64,000 bases of DNA from Rs1 sp029027825. Its GTDB lineage: Bacteria; Pseudomonadota; Gammaproteobacteria; Pseudomonadales; Balneatricaceae. Both the position numbers and the translations under genes were made by a program. The DNA lies in contig CP093399.1 of NCBI GenBank assembly GCA_029027825.1, forward strand, positions 930,001 to 994,000, read 5' to 3'. Under the pieces are notes generated by a model. It saw nothing but the letters and a program-made list of their open reading frames with translations, made no database searches and was not told where the DNA came from. Each line of letters begins with the position of its first letter. The first letter of the stretch is position 1. This document shows positions 8,622 to 17,954 of the stretch, in pieces.

Positions 8622-9803
8622 TCAGGTCGTAATAATTGTTGTTAAGGCTTTTATAAAGGCATCATTTTGCTCGATGCTATTAAAATAGTGAACCGAGGCC
8701 CTGACCACATCGGGTAGTTCACGTCGACTGGCATCAATTAAAGTACTTGCTGGGGTGCTGTGACTGACATTGATATTGAAGTGTTGCAAGCGCTGATCAA
8801 TTTCCCGAGATTGAATACCAGAGACCGAAAAGCTGACAATGGCGCATTTTTCTGATCCTATATCCCGCACTGTCACTTGTGGCAGTAAAGTCAATTTAGC
8901 CCGTAAATCTGCGGCGAGTATGTGATTGGCTGCAGCGATATTTTCCAGGCCAATATCCAGCGCATAATCAATCGCACAGCCCATGCCTAAAAGAGCGCTG
9001 TAATTATTTTCCCAATTTTCAAACTTAGTTGCATCACCGCTAAATTGGTACTCATCAACTGCGGTCCACTTGGCCGAGCGCACATCAATTACCGGAGGTG
9101 TGACTTTTGGCTGCACAGCTTTTCTCACGTACAAAAAACCAGACCCTCTGGGGCCTCGTAAATACTTGCGACCAGTGGCTGATAAAAAATCACATTGGAT
9201 CTCCTCGACATCTATCGGTAGTTGTCCAGCAGTTTGGCAGGCATCCACCAAATACAAAATGTCATGCTGCTTAGCAATTGTACCAATTTGCGCGATCGGG
9301 TTAACTAAGCCGCCATTGGTTGGAATGTGAGTAATAGAAATCAGTTTTACCCGATCATCAATTAATTGCTCTAAAGCGCTAAGGCTCACTTCACCTGATT
9401 GATTTGAGGGGATCACTTCTACGATCACGCCTTTTTCTTGGCGCAATTTTAGATAGGCCAAATAATTTGATACATATTCACACTCCGCGGTTAAGATTTT
9501 ATCTCCCTCTTGAAAATCGATAGAGTAAAAAGCTGACATCCAACCAATAGTGGCATTTTCGACCAGCGCCACTTCACTTGTGTCACAGTTGATTAGCCTG
9601 GCCACACTGGTATAAATGGCGTTGATTTCAGCGGCCTTTTCAGCAGCAGCTTCATAGCCTCCAATCTTCGCTTCCAGCGATAAATACTGTACTTGGCAAT
9701 CGAGAACTTGCCTTGGCATCAAAGAAGAGCCGGCACTATTGAAGTGGATCAGTTGTGTGGATGCACAGAGATCAGCTTGAACTTTAGATAAATTGATTGA
9801 CAT
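8622..9803 (-). CDS. Class V aminotransferase (cysteine desulfurase-like, PLP-dependent)
   Basis: A 393-residue fold-type I PLP enzyme. VDACQTAGQLPID carries the Asp that contacts the cofactor, and SATGRKYLRGPRGSGFLYV carries the probable PLP lysine near residue 213. The ATG at 9803 is preferred over a TTG at 9827 because AAGG lies 8 bp upstream. The gene is divergent from a LysR-type regulator, which may control it. The substrate is unknown. Relatives include selenocysteine lyase/cysteine desulfurase-like and isopenicillin-epimerase-like proteins. A general role in amino-acid metabolism is the most that can be said. Confidence 0.8.
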   Translation of the reverse strand: MSINLSKVQADLCASTQLIHFNSAGSSLMPRQVLDCQVQYLSLEAKIGGYEAAAEKAAEINAIYTSVARLINCDTSEVALVENATIGWMSAFYSIDFQEGDKILTAECEYVSNYLAYLKLRQEKGVIVEVIPSNQSGEVSLSALEQLIDDRVKLISITHIPTNGGLVNPIAQIGTIAKQHDILYLVDACQTAGQLPIDVEEIQCDFLSATGRKYLRGPRGSGFLYVRKAVQPKVTPPVIDVRSAKWTAVDEYQFSGDATKFENWENNYSALLGMGCAIDYALDIGLENIAAANHILAADLRAKLTLLPQVTVRDIGSEKCAIVSFSVSGIQSREIDQRLQHFNINVSHSTPASTLIDASRRELPDVVRASVHYFNSIEQNDAFIKALTTIITT

Positions 9804-10044
9804 ATTAGTTACCTTAGATAAAAACAAATGTTGTGGTAAAAGGGTGTAATCCCAGACTCACTAGTGCTAATCCTGCAATGGGGTCTTGCGCAGTAGACAG
9901 TTGTTTGTAGATGGGACTAACTAGCTTTAATCTGCTCATTTAAGCATATTAAAGTAATATTAAAAAAGGATAATTAATTTGCTACACTTGAGTTATTGTA
10001 AACTATAAAATAAGCTTATGGCCGTAGCTAGAGGAGTATCAGCG
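9804..10044. promoter_or_regulatory. Divergent regulatory region between aminotransferase and LysR genes
   Basis: A 241-bp AT-rich gap between two divergently transcribed genes, the usual location for LysR operator sites. TATAAA at 10004-10009 could be a -10 box for the regulator gene. No confident -35 box or T-N11-A operator was picked out. Confidence 0.35.
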
Positions 10045-10935
10045 ATGCAATTACCACCATTAACCGCGTTGCACTATTTTGTTATCGCCGCTAAGCACCT
10101 AAGTTTCGTCAAAGCGGCCAACGAACTACACGTAACTGAAGGAGCTGTTAGTCGGCAAATGAAAAATCTGGCAGAGTACTATGCCAAACCACTATTTGTG
10201 AAGAGCGGGCGCGGCATCGTGCTATCGGAAAATGGCATCTTATTGCTGGCGGTTGCCGAGTCGGCGCTGCAGAAAATATCTCAAGTATCTGAGCGTTTAC
10301 TGGCGGATGATCAACAAATAACCTTAAATGTGACGACCAGTTTTGCAATTCGCTGGTTACTTCCGAAACTGCCCGAGTTTGAAAAATTATACCCACAATT
10401 TAGTATTCAAATGTTGGCAAGTAGCAGTCAAGAGTCAACACAGGGGAAAGTTTTTGACATAACAATTGATTATTACCTGACTGCGCCGCAAATAAAGCAG
10501 CAGAATACTAAAAAATGTATTGATGAATGGTTAGTTGCGGTCTGTTCTCCAGGTTTCCTCGCAGCACAAGGACTGGCAATAAATAGCCCCTTTAGCGTGC
10601 AGCAACTTAGCCAACAAAAGTTAATTCTCAATGAAATTAGCGGCAGAGACTGGCGTCTTTGGGCGAAAATTATTGGTATAAACTCCCTGCCTATCACCAG
10701 TGCCTTAAAATTTGAACAAGATGATGTAGCGATACAAGCGGCGGTAGCTGGGCATGGTATCGCACTAGCAAATATGGCCTATATAGAAAGAGAAATGTCA
10801 TTAGGCTCGCTAGTCGCAGCGACTAAACAAGTACCTATCGTCGTGGGAGCGCACTATTTGAGTATCGCAGCTGGCCGAGAGCGCTCTACTGCAATATGCG
10901 CTTTCCAAAATTGGTTACTGAATGTTTCAGGCTAA
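10045..10935 (+). CDS. LysR-family transcriptional regulator (GcvA-like)
   Basis: A 296-residue DNA-binding regulator. The N-terminal winged helix-turn-helix is seen in LPPLTALHYFVIAAKHLSFVKAANELHVTEGAVSRQMKNLAEY, followed by a LysR substrate-binding domain with SFAIRWLLPKLPEF and a late AAVAGHGIALA. This pattern resembles GcvA/AmpR-type proteins. The ATG at 10045 is chosen over the ATG at 10018 because GGAG lies 8 bp upstream and the family start is MQLPPL. It is divergent from the class V aminotransferase gene, its most likely target by position. Confidence 0.88.
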   Translation: MQLPPLTALHYFVIAAKHLSFVKAANELHVTEGAVSRQMKNLAEYYAKPLFVKSGRGIVLSENGILLLAVAESALQKISQVSERLLADDQQITLNVTTSFAIRWLLPKLPEFEKLYPQFSIQMLASSSQESTQGKVFDITIDYYLTAPQIKQQNTKKCIDEWLVAVCSPGFLAAQGLAINSPFSVQQLSQQKLILNEISGRDWRLWAKIIGINSLPITSALKFEQDDVAIQAAVAGHGIALANMAYIEREMSLGSLVAATKQVPIVVGAHYLSIAAGRERSTAICAFQNWLLNVSG

Positions 10936-10958
10936 AAATTAAAACGAATTAATATTCT

Positions 10959-11029
10959 GAGACCTCTGCATAACGTCGTATTACCGAGCGCAGTTATCAT
11001 ACCCTTTGGGTAAGTTATGCAGAGGTCTC
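10959..11029. mobile_element. MITE-like palindromic element with 5-bp target duplication
   Basis: A 71-bp element with perfect 16-bp terminal inverted repeats GAGACCTCTGCATAAC / GTTATGCAGAGGTCTC. It is flanked on both sides by ATTCT, consistent with a 5-bp target-site duplication. The interior holds no gene. It shares its left half with the palindrome at 1835-1881 (GAGACC...GCATAACGT...CGAGCGCAG). It is probably moved by a transposase encoded elsewhere. Confidence 0.65.
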
Positions 11030-11044
11030 ATTCTGTGGCGATAG

Positions 11045-11272
11045 TTAATTATCAGGATTATAAGTGGCTGCGTTAACTATGCTAAATAAATGCACCAGGC
11101 CAGCTATTATCGCAGGGAACAGAAAAAACCACCAAAACCAGTAGCCTATAGTGACGATCAGAAAAATGAAAATGGCTGTAAATAGTCGACCTTGAATCAG
11201 GTGCCCCAACCCTGTGATAAACACGTTACACAACGCTGCTATTATATTTCCGGTATTTACATTGTCCGCCAT
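11045..11272 (-). CDS. Small membrane protein (TM2-like)
   Basis: A 75-residue product with two hydrophobic segments. ALCNVFITGLGHLIQGR is reminiscent of the first part of small TM2/YccF-like membrane proteins, and WFWWFFLFPAIIAGLVHLFS forms a second helix. The codon usage and clean termini support a real gene. The function is unknown. It lies just after the MITE-like element and just before a long 7-bp repeat array. Confidence 0.6.
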   Translation of the reverse strand: MADNVNTGNIIAALCNVFITGLGHLIQGRLFTAIFIFLIVTIGYWFWWFFLFPAIIAGLVHLFSIVNAATYNPDN

Positions 11273-11305
11273 TAATTATTCCTTGTTAGAAGTTGGAAGG
11301 TGATA

Positions 11306-11700
11306 GTTAGAAGCTAGAAGCTAGAAGCTAGAAGCTAAAAGCTAAAAGCTAGAAGCTAGAAGCTAGAAGCTAGAAGCTAAAAGCTAGAAGCTAGAAGCTA
11401 GAAGCTAGAAGCTAGAAGCTAAAAGCTAAAAGCTAGAAGCTAAAAGCTAGAAGCTAAAAGCTAGAAGCTAGAAGCTAAAAGCTAGAAGCTAAAAGCTAGA
11501 AGCTAGAAGCTAGAAGCTAGAAGCTAAAAGCTAAAAGCTAGAAGCTAGAAGCTAGAAGCTAGAAGCTAGAAGCTAGAAGCTAGAAGCTAGAAGCTAGAAG
11601 TTAGAAGTTAGAAGTTAGAAGCTAGAAGCTAGAAGCTAGAAGCTAGAAGCTAGAAGCTAAAAGCTAAAAGCTAGAAGCTAGAAGCTAAAAGCTAGAAGCT
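11306..11700. repeat. Heptanucleotide array AGCTAGA/AGCTAAA
   Basis: About 395 bp, some 55 units with a 7-bp period. The units are mostly AGCTAGA with interspersed AGCTAAA and a few AGTTAGA. Each strand-sense frame meets a TAG within three units. It lies between the start of a small membrane protein gene and the end of bcp. No coding capacity. Confidence 0.95.
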
Positions 11701-11735
11701 GACTGATCGTAGGCTTTGAGCTTCAAACTTAATAC

Positions 11736-12185
11736 TTATTCCTCAACCTGCTGCCAGTGTTCTTTGGTTTTTACTTTGTTGATAATTTGCGCAATGACGC
11801 CTTGTTCATCGATGATGAAGGTGGTTCTTACTGTCCCCATATATTCTTTACCGAAGGTCTTTTTTTGTTGCCAAACACCGTAGCTATTTTGTATATCTTG
11901 CTGCTCATCCATCAATAAATCAAAAGGTAAGCTGTTTTTTGCAATGAAATTAGTGTGACGTTTCGCAGAGCAGCTACTCACTCCAAGTACAATGTAGTTT
12001 TTTTCGGAGAGCTCAGAAAAATTATCGCGTAAATTACAAGCTTGGACAGTGCAGCCTGGCGTAGAGTCTTTCGGGTAGAAATACAAAATGACTTTCTTGC
12101 CCTGCAAATTAGCAAGGGATACATCTTCACCGAGTTGGTTCTTACAGTTAAAAAGAGGGGCTTTGTCGCCTACCACTAATGTCAT
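11736..12185 (-). CDS. bcp: Thioredoxin-dependent thiol peroxidase (peroxiredoxin Q/BCP)
   Basis: Cytoplasmic peroxiredoxin that reduces hydrogen peroxide and organic hydroperoxides. The 150-residue protein has DSTPGCTVQACNLRD with the peroxidatic Cys near residue 45 and the resolving Cys near 50, as in BCP proteins. FGVWQQKK-like and RTTFIIDEQGVI segments also fit. The ATG at 12185 is preceded by GGAG at 6 bp and gives the family start MTLVVGDKAP. A longer frame to 12233 lacks a ribosome binding site. It is slightly short at the C-terminus but otherwise normal. Confidence 0.92.
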   Translation of the reverse strand: MTLVVGDKAPLFNCKNQLGEDVSLANLQGKKVILYFYPKDSTPGCTVQACNLRDNFSELSEKNYIVLGVSSCSAKRHTNFIAKNSLPFDLLMDEQQDIQNSYGVWQQKKTFGKEYMGTVRTTFIIDEQGVIAQIINKVKTKEHWQQVEE

Positions 12186-12447
12186 CGATATCTCCAATTT
12201 TATTTTAGCTTGATTAAAGCAATACAAACTCATACCTGAATCTGTGACTTCAAAGCGAATACATAAGTTTAATCTATTGATCCTGCAACGGCTTGAAAAA
12301 ACACCACTTAACCTAAGAAATTTTAATTTTTCTCTAAAACCAATAAATCTCCTAATTGACCAGTATGCTCCACTTTACTTGGTGGTTGTTAAATAAAACA
12401 ATTAATATCAACACGTTAAATTTAAAAGTGTTTCCATGATTTTGTGG

Positions 12448-12665
12448 TCTTAGTTTTTTCTCTGTGCAGCGCAGCGCCTCTGCAATATAGAAAAGACTTT
12501 AAAAAATTGGTTTTACCACAGAGGTCACAGAGGAGGGATTTAAAGGATTAAGATCTAGGAGATTGTTGTCTTGCTAATTTAGGTCTTTGGTTTTGCTTGG
12601 TTTTAGTGTTTTCTCTGTGTGGCGTAGTGTCTGTGTTATATCGGTGGTGAAAGAATCTTTAAAAA
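12448..12665. repeat. R1 palindromic repeat, short block
   Basis: One R1 set (CTCTGTGCAGCGCAGCGCC, then ACCACAGAGGTCACAGAGG, then TTTTCTCTGTGTGGCGTAG) in the 0.8-kb gap between bcp and the DadA-like gene. The first half is degenerate. No gene is supported in 12186-13007. Confidence 0.8.
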
Positions 12666-12808
12666 ACTGGCCTTGCCGCATTAGTATTTGCAGTAATCAG
12701 CTCACCTCAGTCGCCTATAAATAGCACATAATATTATTATTGTGCCAATTTTCCAATTTTAAAGCAGTAACTTTAAAGATATACTGTTTTGAAAAATATA
12801 GTTGGAAA

Positions 12809-12980
12809 TTAGAAGTAGAAGCTAAAAGCTAGAAGCTAGAAGCTAGAAGCTAGAAGCTAGAAGCTAGAAGCTAGAAGCTAGAAGCTAGAAGCTAGAAGTA
12901 GAAGCTAAAAGCTAAAAGTTTAGAGCTTACAGCTTACAGCTTACAGCTTAAAACTTAAAACTTAAAACTTACAGCTCATA
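12809..12980. repeat. Heptanucleotide array AGCTAGA grading into AGCTTAC
   Basis: About 100 bp of AGCTAGA/AGCTAAA units followed by AGCTTAC and then AACTTAA units. It ends about 28 bp before the start codon of the DadA-like gene. The change of unit within one array shows that the 7-bp period is kept while the sequence drifts. Confidence 0.85.
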
Positions 12981-13007
12981 ACTATCCACTCTTTTAGGTA
13001 TTATTAA

Positions 13008-14231
13008 ATGCAAGAGAAAGTCTATGTAGTCGGTGCGGGTATCATTGGTGTTTGCTGTGCTCTGGCGCTGCAGCGGGATGGGCTGAAAGTAGTTTTGCTG
13101 GATAAAACCGGTCCTTGTGCGGGTGCTTCGTTCGGCAATGCAGGTGCTGTGGTTAATGGCTCTTGTGTGCCGACAGCTACTCCAGGGATCGCCTTTAGCG
13201 CTCTAAACATGTTGCTAAAAGGCCCCTTGTCTATTTCGCCTAAGCATCTGCTGGGCACACTTCCCTGGCTGATACGTTTTTTAAACCAAAGTCGAGAGCA
13301 TCATTATTCACATAATGCCAAACATTTAGTGGCGCTTTCCGAACACGCCACCGATAGCTGGCGTAAATTACTGGATAATACTGATTGCGCTGAAATGTTT
13401 AAAGCCGTTGGTTGGCTGAGGTTATTTGAAACGACTGCTAGTTTTAATGCCAACGCTAGTGCGCGCGAAATGATGACGCGCTGTGGTACAGATTTTGAGA
13501 TTCTGGACGCTCAGCAGGTGCAGGAGTTAGAACCGCAATTAGCGCCTATCTTTAAACACGGCTGCCTGCAAAAAGATTGTCACTTTATTAGTAATCCGCA
13601 GCGGATGTTAGAGGGCTTGGTAGAGCATTTTTTGCAAAATGGCGGGGAGCTAAAAATAGCTGACGTGCAAGATATTAGTATAGCGGATCAGAAAATAAGC
13701 ATTCGCACTACTACTGAAACATTTTCCCCCGCTAAATTAGTACTAACAGCAGGGGCTTGGTCCACTCGCTTGAGCAAAGGCTTAAACTATAGTGCGCCGC
13801 TGATTGCGGAACGTGGTTATCATATGATGCTGCCAGTCACTACTGCTATATCTAGGCCTATAGTGAATGCGGATCAAGGCTTTGTGATTAGTCCAATGGA
13901 AACTGGATTAAGGCTCACCAGTCAGGTCGAGCTGACCGATGTCGATGCCGCGCCTAACTACGCTAAAATACGTTCTTTATTACCTCTGGTTGAGCGCATG
14001 CTGCCGGGCGAACAGCTGAGTGAACAATCGGTATGGGTGGGGGCACGCCCCTCATTACCAGACTCTTTACCTATTATCAGTCGTCACTCGCATCCCGATG
14101 TGTTATTTGCCTTTGGCCATCAGCATCTAGGCATGACTTTGGGGCCGATAACTGGGGAGTTAATCGCCGACTTAGTGGCACAGCGCACCCCAAAAATAGA
14201 TCTACACGCCTATCGCGCCAGCCGTTTTTAA
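13008..14231 (+). CDS. D-amino acid dehydrogenase-like FAD oxidoreductase
   Basis: A 407-residue DAO-family flavoenzyme. The N-terminal Rossmann motif GAGIIGVCCALALQRDG (residues 9-25) is followed by DKTGPCAGASFGNAG, as in DadA. A C-terminal FAD segment is seen in FAFGHQHLGMTLGPITGELIADL. DadA-type enzymes oxidatively deaminate D-amino acids at the membrane and pass electrons to the respiratory chain. Sarcosine or other N-methyl amino-acid oxidases have the same fold, so the substrate is not certain. Start ATG at 13008 follows a weak AGGT. Confidence 0.82.
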   Translation: MQEKVYVVGAGIIGVCCALALQRDGLKVVLLDKTGPCAGASFGNAGAVVNGSCVPTATPGIAFSALNMLLKGPLSISPKHLLGTLPWLIRFLNQSREHHYSHNAKHLVALSEHATDSWRKLLDNTDCAEMFKAVGWLRLFETTASFNANASAREMMTRCGTDFEILDAQQVQELEPQLAPIFKHGCLQKDCHFISNPQRMLEGLVEHFLQNGGELKIADVQDISIADQKISIRTTTETFSPAKLVLTAGAWSTRLSKGLNYSAPLIAERGYHMMLPVTTAISRPIVNADQGFVISPMETGLRLTSQVELTDVDAAPNYAKIRSLLPLVERMLPGEQLSEQSVWVGARPSLPDSLPIISRHSHPDVLFAFGHQHLGMTLGPITGELIADLVAQRTPKIDLHAYRASRF

Positions 14232-14566
14232 GTGTGTAATGTCGGCAGCCCTGGCTTTTAAATGCTTAGCTACCCGAGCAGAAATGGTCGGGTAAATAAC
14301 TAGCGACTAACAGGGTGGTTTTTGCACGCAGGCGGTGTGTGACCTTATCTCCCAGAAACAAACAGCTGGATGGCGAATCGCTGATAGATTCATCTAAAGT
14401 TCCTTAGTACAATAGCCGTTAAATTTAGACAAACCTTTACCATTAAACCCTAAATCAGTGATTTTATGGCGCTATCTAGAGGCGTTGAGCAACAGCTCAA
14501 GCTTTTACACTCAATCGCCATTGCTCCATTCAAGGTTCAGGGATTAGCACCGAGAATTGAATATTC
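14232..14566. other. Intergenic region with small hairpins
   Basis: A 335-bp gene-free gap. It holds TACCCGA/TCGGGTA at 14271-14294 (7-bp stem, 10-nt loop), which could be a weak terminator for the oxidoreductase gene. It also holds TTGAGC/GCTCAA at about 14485-14500 upstream of rluF. Nothing else was recognised. Confidence 0.4.
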
Positions 14567-15463
14567 ATGTCAGAGTTATTTTCCACCCGTTTAAATAAAT
14601 ATATCAGTCAGAGTGGTCTCTGTTCTAGAAGAGATGCCGATAAATTTATCGAACAAGGTAACGTATTCATCAACGGCAAAAAAGCTGGCGTCGGTGATCG
14701 TGTCACTGTTGGGAGTACCGTGCGGGTCAACGGCCAAAAGATTGAGCCGCTGGAAGAAGAGCTATTAGTGTTTATCGCGCTAAATAAGCCGGTCGGTGTG
14801 GTCAGCACCACCGAGGGCAGTGAGCGAAATAATATCGTCGATTTTGTCAGCCACAGCTCCAGAATTTTCCCTATTGGGCGCTTAGATAAAGATTCGCAAG
14901 GGCTGATTTTCTTAACCAATAACGGCGACATGGTCAATAAAATATTAAGGGCGGGTAACCAACACGAAAAAGAGTACCTAGTCACCGTCAATCGACCGAT
15001 CACTGAGCAGTTTCTAGAGGGGATGGCCAGCGGGGTGCCGATGTTAGGAGTGGTCACTAAAAAGTGCAAGCTTAGCCAAGAGTCACAATACGTTTTCAAA
15101 ATCACTTTAGTACAAGGTTTAAATAGACAAATTCGGCGCATGTGTGAGCATTTCAACTACGAGGTAAAACAGCTGGAACGCACTCGGATCATGAATGTGG
15201 GTATAAAAGGATTGCCGGTCGGAGATTGGCGAGACCTAACCGCAAAGGAACTCGATACACTATTCAGTTTAACCGCAGATTCTAGCTCGGAAATAACTGC
15301 GCAGAAAAGCAGTAAAACTAAAAGTAAATCGACCCGCAAGTCCAAGCAACTATCCGCCGCTATAGCAAAAACCACCGCCAATAAAGTCGTCAAACCAAAT
15401 AAAAAAGCCCAACTAAAAAACCTAATGAGCGGAAGAAAGATAAAGGCGAAAGGTAGACGCTAA
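14567..15463 (+). CDS. rluF: 23S rRNA pseudouridine(2604) synthase RluF
   Basis: Modifies uridine in 23S rRNA. The 298-residue protein starts with an S4 RNA-binding domain (RLNKYISQSGLCSRRDADKFIEQG) and continues with the RsuA-family catalytic domain. The catalytic Asp lies in GRLDKDSQGLIFLTNNGD, and QGLNRQIRRMCEHF is present. The domain order and wording match E. coli RluF closely, including a lysine/serine-rich basic tail (residues about 245-298). The stop codon is followed at once by AAGCTC, again an AGCT-type context. Confidence 0.92.
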   Translation: MSELFSTRLNKYISQSGLCSRRDADKFIEQGNVFINGKKAGVGDRVTVGSTVRVNGQKIEPLEEELLVFIALNKPVGVVSTTEGSERNNIVDFVSHSSRIFPIGRLDKDSQGLIFLTNNGDMVNKILRAGNQHEKEYLVTVNRPITEQFLEGMASGVPMLGVVTKKCKLSQESQYVFKITLVQGLNRQIRRMCEHFNYEVKQLERTRIMNVGIKGLPVGDWRDLTAKELDTLFSLTADSSSEITAQKSSKTKSKSTRKSKQLSAAIAKTTANKVVKPNKKAQLKNLMSGRKIKAKGRR

Positions 15464-15490
15464 AAGCTCACAACATAGAGATTTAAAAAG

Positions 15491-15533
15491 AAAAAACCTA
15501 ATGCTTAGCAAGGTCAAAAGAAGCAAGGTTTTT
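15491..15533 (+). terminator. Hairpin with U-rich end after rluF
   Basis: AAAAACCT...GCTT pairs with AAGC...AGGTTTTT, giving an interrupted stem, and the right arm continues into TATCTTTT. It lies about 30 bp after the rluF stop. The sequence also resembles a decayed R1 unit (ACCACAGAGATC follows at 15603), so it may be repeat-derived. Confidence 0.4.
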
Positions 15534-15601
15534 ATCTTTTAAATTACTGCTGGTCGTGCTTCGATTTATCAGTGGTAAATCAATCTTTTAAGGACCTTTC
15601 T

Positions 15602-16324
15602 CTACCACAGAGATCTCAAGCTATCGGACGAAAAAGATATAGGTGGGCGGCCCTTAGAGATAAAACTAATTTTATCCAAGGTAGAGTGACAAATCCAATT
15701 TAGACAAATTTCTGGCTTGGTTGATACAATGACTTTCGGCTCTGCGATCGCAAAATTTATACCTAAGCGGTCTCGAGCTGAATGAAACTTAATCACTTTT
15801 ACACCTTTTTTCTGAATTAACACTTTGCCAAGCTGCTGAGTCAATGAGTAATCGCTAGGTGATTTAAGTAGAGCTGAAATTTCTTTACTCTTTACCAACG
15901 TTAAATCTGCCACTGCAGCCGATTCAATAACAACGCTAAACGTCAAATGCGCCGATTTAATCGGTTTGACAAAAGATACCGACATATCCTGTAAAAAAAC
16001 AAAACGGTAAAAAGCACACTCAGCTAAAGTCGTGTCTATTGCGGCACTGGCATAAAAATAACTGGGCATGCTGAGATCGCCAAACCGCGACCCATATTTT
16101 AAGGGAGGATATCTAAACGGGGTAGAAATTAAATAGTGCAGTTTATCTGTACCCTCCCGATAGGACGGCTTAACTTGATCTAGTAATTGTTCAAGTAAAT
16201 ATTGTTCATCTAAGTCATCAACTAAGCCAGTGGTGGCCGCGATCTCTTGTGTTTCTACAATGCGAAACACCTTAGCATGACAAACTTTAAGCGAGCCAAT
16301 TTCTAATAATGCCTGAGCTAACAC
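15602..16324 (-). CDS. RES-domain toxin (putative NAD-degrading)
   Basis: A 240-residue RES-family protein, the toxin half of RES-Xre modules, known to degrade NAD in studied members. The core is visible as YPPLKYGSRFGDLSMPSYFYASAAIDTTLAECAFYR, with the conserved Arg and the Glu after the ALAE-like helix. A late VIKFHSARD follows. The GTG at 16324 starts 2 bp after the antitoxin stop, so the pair is one minus-strand operon. The last residues run into decayed R1 sequence (CTACCACAGAG at its stop side). Confidence 0.78.
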   Translation of the reverse strand: MLAQALLEIGSLKVCHAKVFRIVETQEIAATTGLVDDLDEQYLLEQLLDQVKPSYREGTDKLHYLISTPFRYPPLKYGSRFGDLSMPSYFYASAAIDTTLAECAFYRFVFLQDMSVSFVKPIKSAHLTFSVVIESAAVADLTLVKSKEISALLKSPSDYSLTQQLGKVLIQKKGVKVIKFHSARDRLGINFAIAEPKVIVSTKPEICLNWICHSTLDKISFISKGRPPISFSSDSLRSLW

Positions 16325-16326
16325 AG

Positions 16327-16689
16327 TTATACTTTGCCGCGCATGGCATCCAAGTATTGGTTAGTTCTAAACAGACCTTCTATACTCAAACAAAGTACGG
16401 CTGGGACACCATTAAGCGCGGTGTTATTTGTAGAATACCAATGATACATAAACTCAGCATCCCCACCTGCAATAGCAAAAAGAGAGCGATAGAGCCTAAT
16501 AAAATGCAGCTGTAACTCAGCTGTTTTAGAATCGGCTGAAAAGCCTTTTCGTGTATTGCGTGATAATGTTGAAGCATTTACCCCCAACATACTACTTTTA
16601 TCAGCGGCACTAATGCGCATGACATCGCATGCATTATTAAAAGCTTTCATTAAAACAGCGGCTTTATCTGCTTTTTGTACACTACTCAT
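16327..16689 (-). CDS. Xre/MbcA/ParS-family antitoxin of the RES module
   Basis: A 120-residue antitoxin with an N-terminal helix-turn-helix part (MRISAADKSSMLGVNASTLSR) and a C-terminal toxin-binding part with LYRSLFAIAGGDAEFMYHWYSTNNTALNGVPA, the DUF2384 pattern. Three ATGs occur in a row. The third (16689) has GAGGAG 7 bp upstream and is preferred. It is directly upstream of the RES toxin and probably represses the operon. Confidence 0.8.
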   Translation of the reverse strand: MSSVQKADKAAVLMKAFNNACDVMRISAADKSSMLGVNASTLSRNTRKGFSADSKTAELQLHFIRLYRSLFAIAGGDAEFMYHWYSTNNTALNGVPAVLCLSIEGLFRTNQYLDAMRGKV

Positions 16690-16880
16690 CATCATACTCC
16701 TCAACCTAAAATAAGCTTAACATGATCATTCGGTAATGCAAATGCATTTTAAGACAATAAAAGCGGGCTAATGCGAACGGGCAGTTTTACTAAAAACGGG
16801 TGCTTCAAGCGGAGATAAATAACATATTAGCTCTTTGTTTTCCTTGCTGGCGCTACCAGAGAAAATCTGTTCTAGTTTTA

Positions 16881-17030
16881 AACTTACAGCTTACAGCTTA
16901 CAGCTTATAACTTACAGCTTACAGCTTACAGCTTATAGCTTATAACTTACAGCTTATAGCTTATAGCTTATAACTTACAGCTTACAGCTTACAGCTTATA
17001 GCTTATAGCTTATAACTTACAGCTCAACCA
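16881..17030. repeat. Heptanucleotide array AGCTTAC/AGCTTAT
   Basis: About 20 units of 7 bp (AGCTTAC, AGCTTAT, AACTTAC). Read on the minus strand it starts inside the last codons of the TSUP gene, whose TAA stop lies in GAGCTGTAAG. The array therefore supplies the end of the gene. Confidence 0.9.
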
Positions 17031-17778
17031 CATATTTAAAAAGCATGCTAAAGCACATGATCACTACCACAAATCTAATATATTTTGGGTTGGTGATAAA
17101 TAAACACTTGGCGCCTAACCAGGCGCCGAGTACTTGACCGAACATCATGATAAAACCGATTATCCAGACGACTTGTCCCGCCATGATAAATACGATCAGG
17201 GAGGCAATATTGGTTGATAAATTGAGTGGTTTTGCCTCGGCAGTTGCTGAAATAATGCCTAAACCGCGAAAGGTCACTCCAGCTAAAGCAAAGAAAGAGC
17301 CGGTTCCCGGGCCGAACATACCGTCATAGGCACCTATAAAAGGCAGTACTCGGCGTTGATACTTAGTCATCGATAGCTTAACTGGGCGCTGTTCTTCGGT
17401 GGCGGTCGGGCAGAGTAAGAAATACAAGCCGATAATCAGCAGCACCACCGGGATGACGAAAGAGAGTAGCGCAGGGTTTATAAACTGGATAATCAGCGTG
17501 CCAATAACAGCGCCGATAAAAGCAGATAGCATCATATATTTAACTGCGTCCCAGCTGATCTTTTTGTTTTTAAGCATCATCAAAGTTGCTGTAGCGGTGC
17601 CCATAGTGCCCTGTAATTTATTAGTACCTAACGCAGCTAAGGGCGGTATACCGCTCATAATAAGTGCTGGCAACACAATCAGCCCGCCACCGCCCGCTAG
17701 CGTATCAATTAAGCCTGCCGCAATTGAAATGATAAACAAAAAGCCAATCAGCTCCGTCGATAAATTGAGTATTTCCAA
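17017..17778 (-). CDS. TSUP family transporter (TauE/SafE-like)
   Basis: A 253-residue inner-membrane protein with about eight hydrophobic helices. GLIDTLAGGGGLIVLPALIMSG is the first signature of the TSUP/DUF81 family, and GAYDGMFGPGTGSFFALA is the second in the repeat half. Members export or import sulfite, sulfoacetate or related organic anions, and the substrate here is unknown. The start is a TTG preceded by AAGGA at 6 bp, with no ATG alternative that keeps the first helix. The C-terminus ends in a 7-bp repeat array. Confidence 0.85.
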   Translation of the reverse strand: MEILNLSTELIGFLFIISIAAGLIDTLAGGGGLIVLPALIMSGIPPLAALGTNKLQGTMGTATATLMMLKNKKISWDAVKYMMLSAFIGAVIGTLIIQFINPALLSFVIPVVLLIIGLYFLLCPTATEEQRPVKLSMTKYQRRVLPFIGAYDGMFGPGTGSFFALAGVTFRGLGIISATAEAKPLNLSTNIASLIVFIMAGQVVWIIGFIMMFGQVLGAWLGAKCLFITNPKYIRFVVVIMCFSMLFKYVVEL

Positions 17779-17954
17779 GTGGGATCCTTATGAGGGGTTG
17801 TATAAAAAATGATAATACTGCTATCTGATTGACCATCATACTCCACTTACCTTGGTAGCTATCTAACAGAGTGATTAATTTCAACAAGTTAAGTGAAGTT
17901 ATTTTTTTACTTTAGGTCAGTCAGTGAAGGCACAGCACTAATCAGGTAGTGTTT

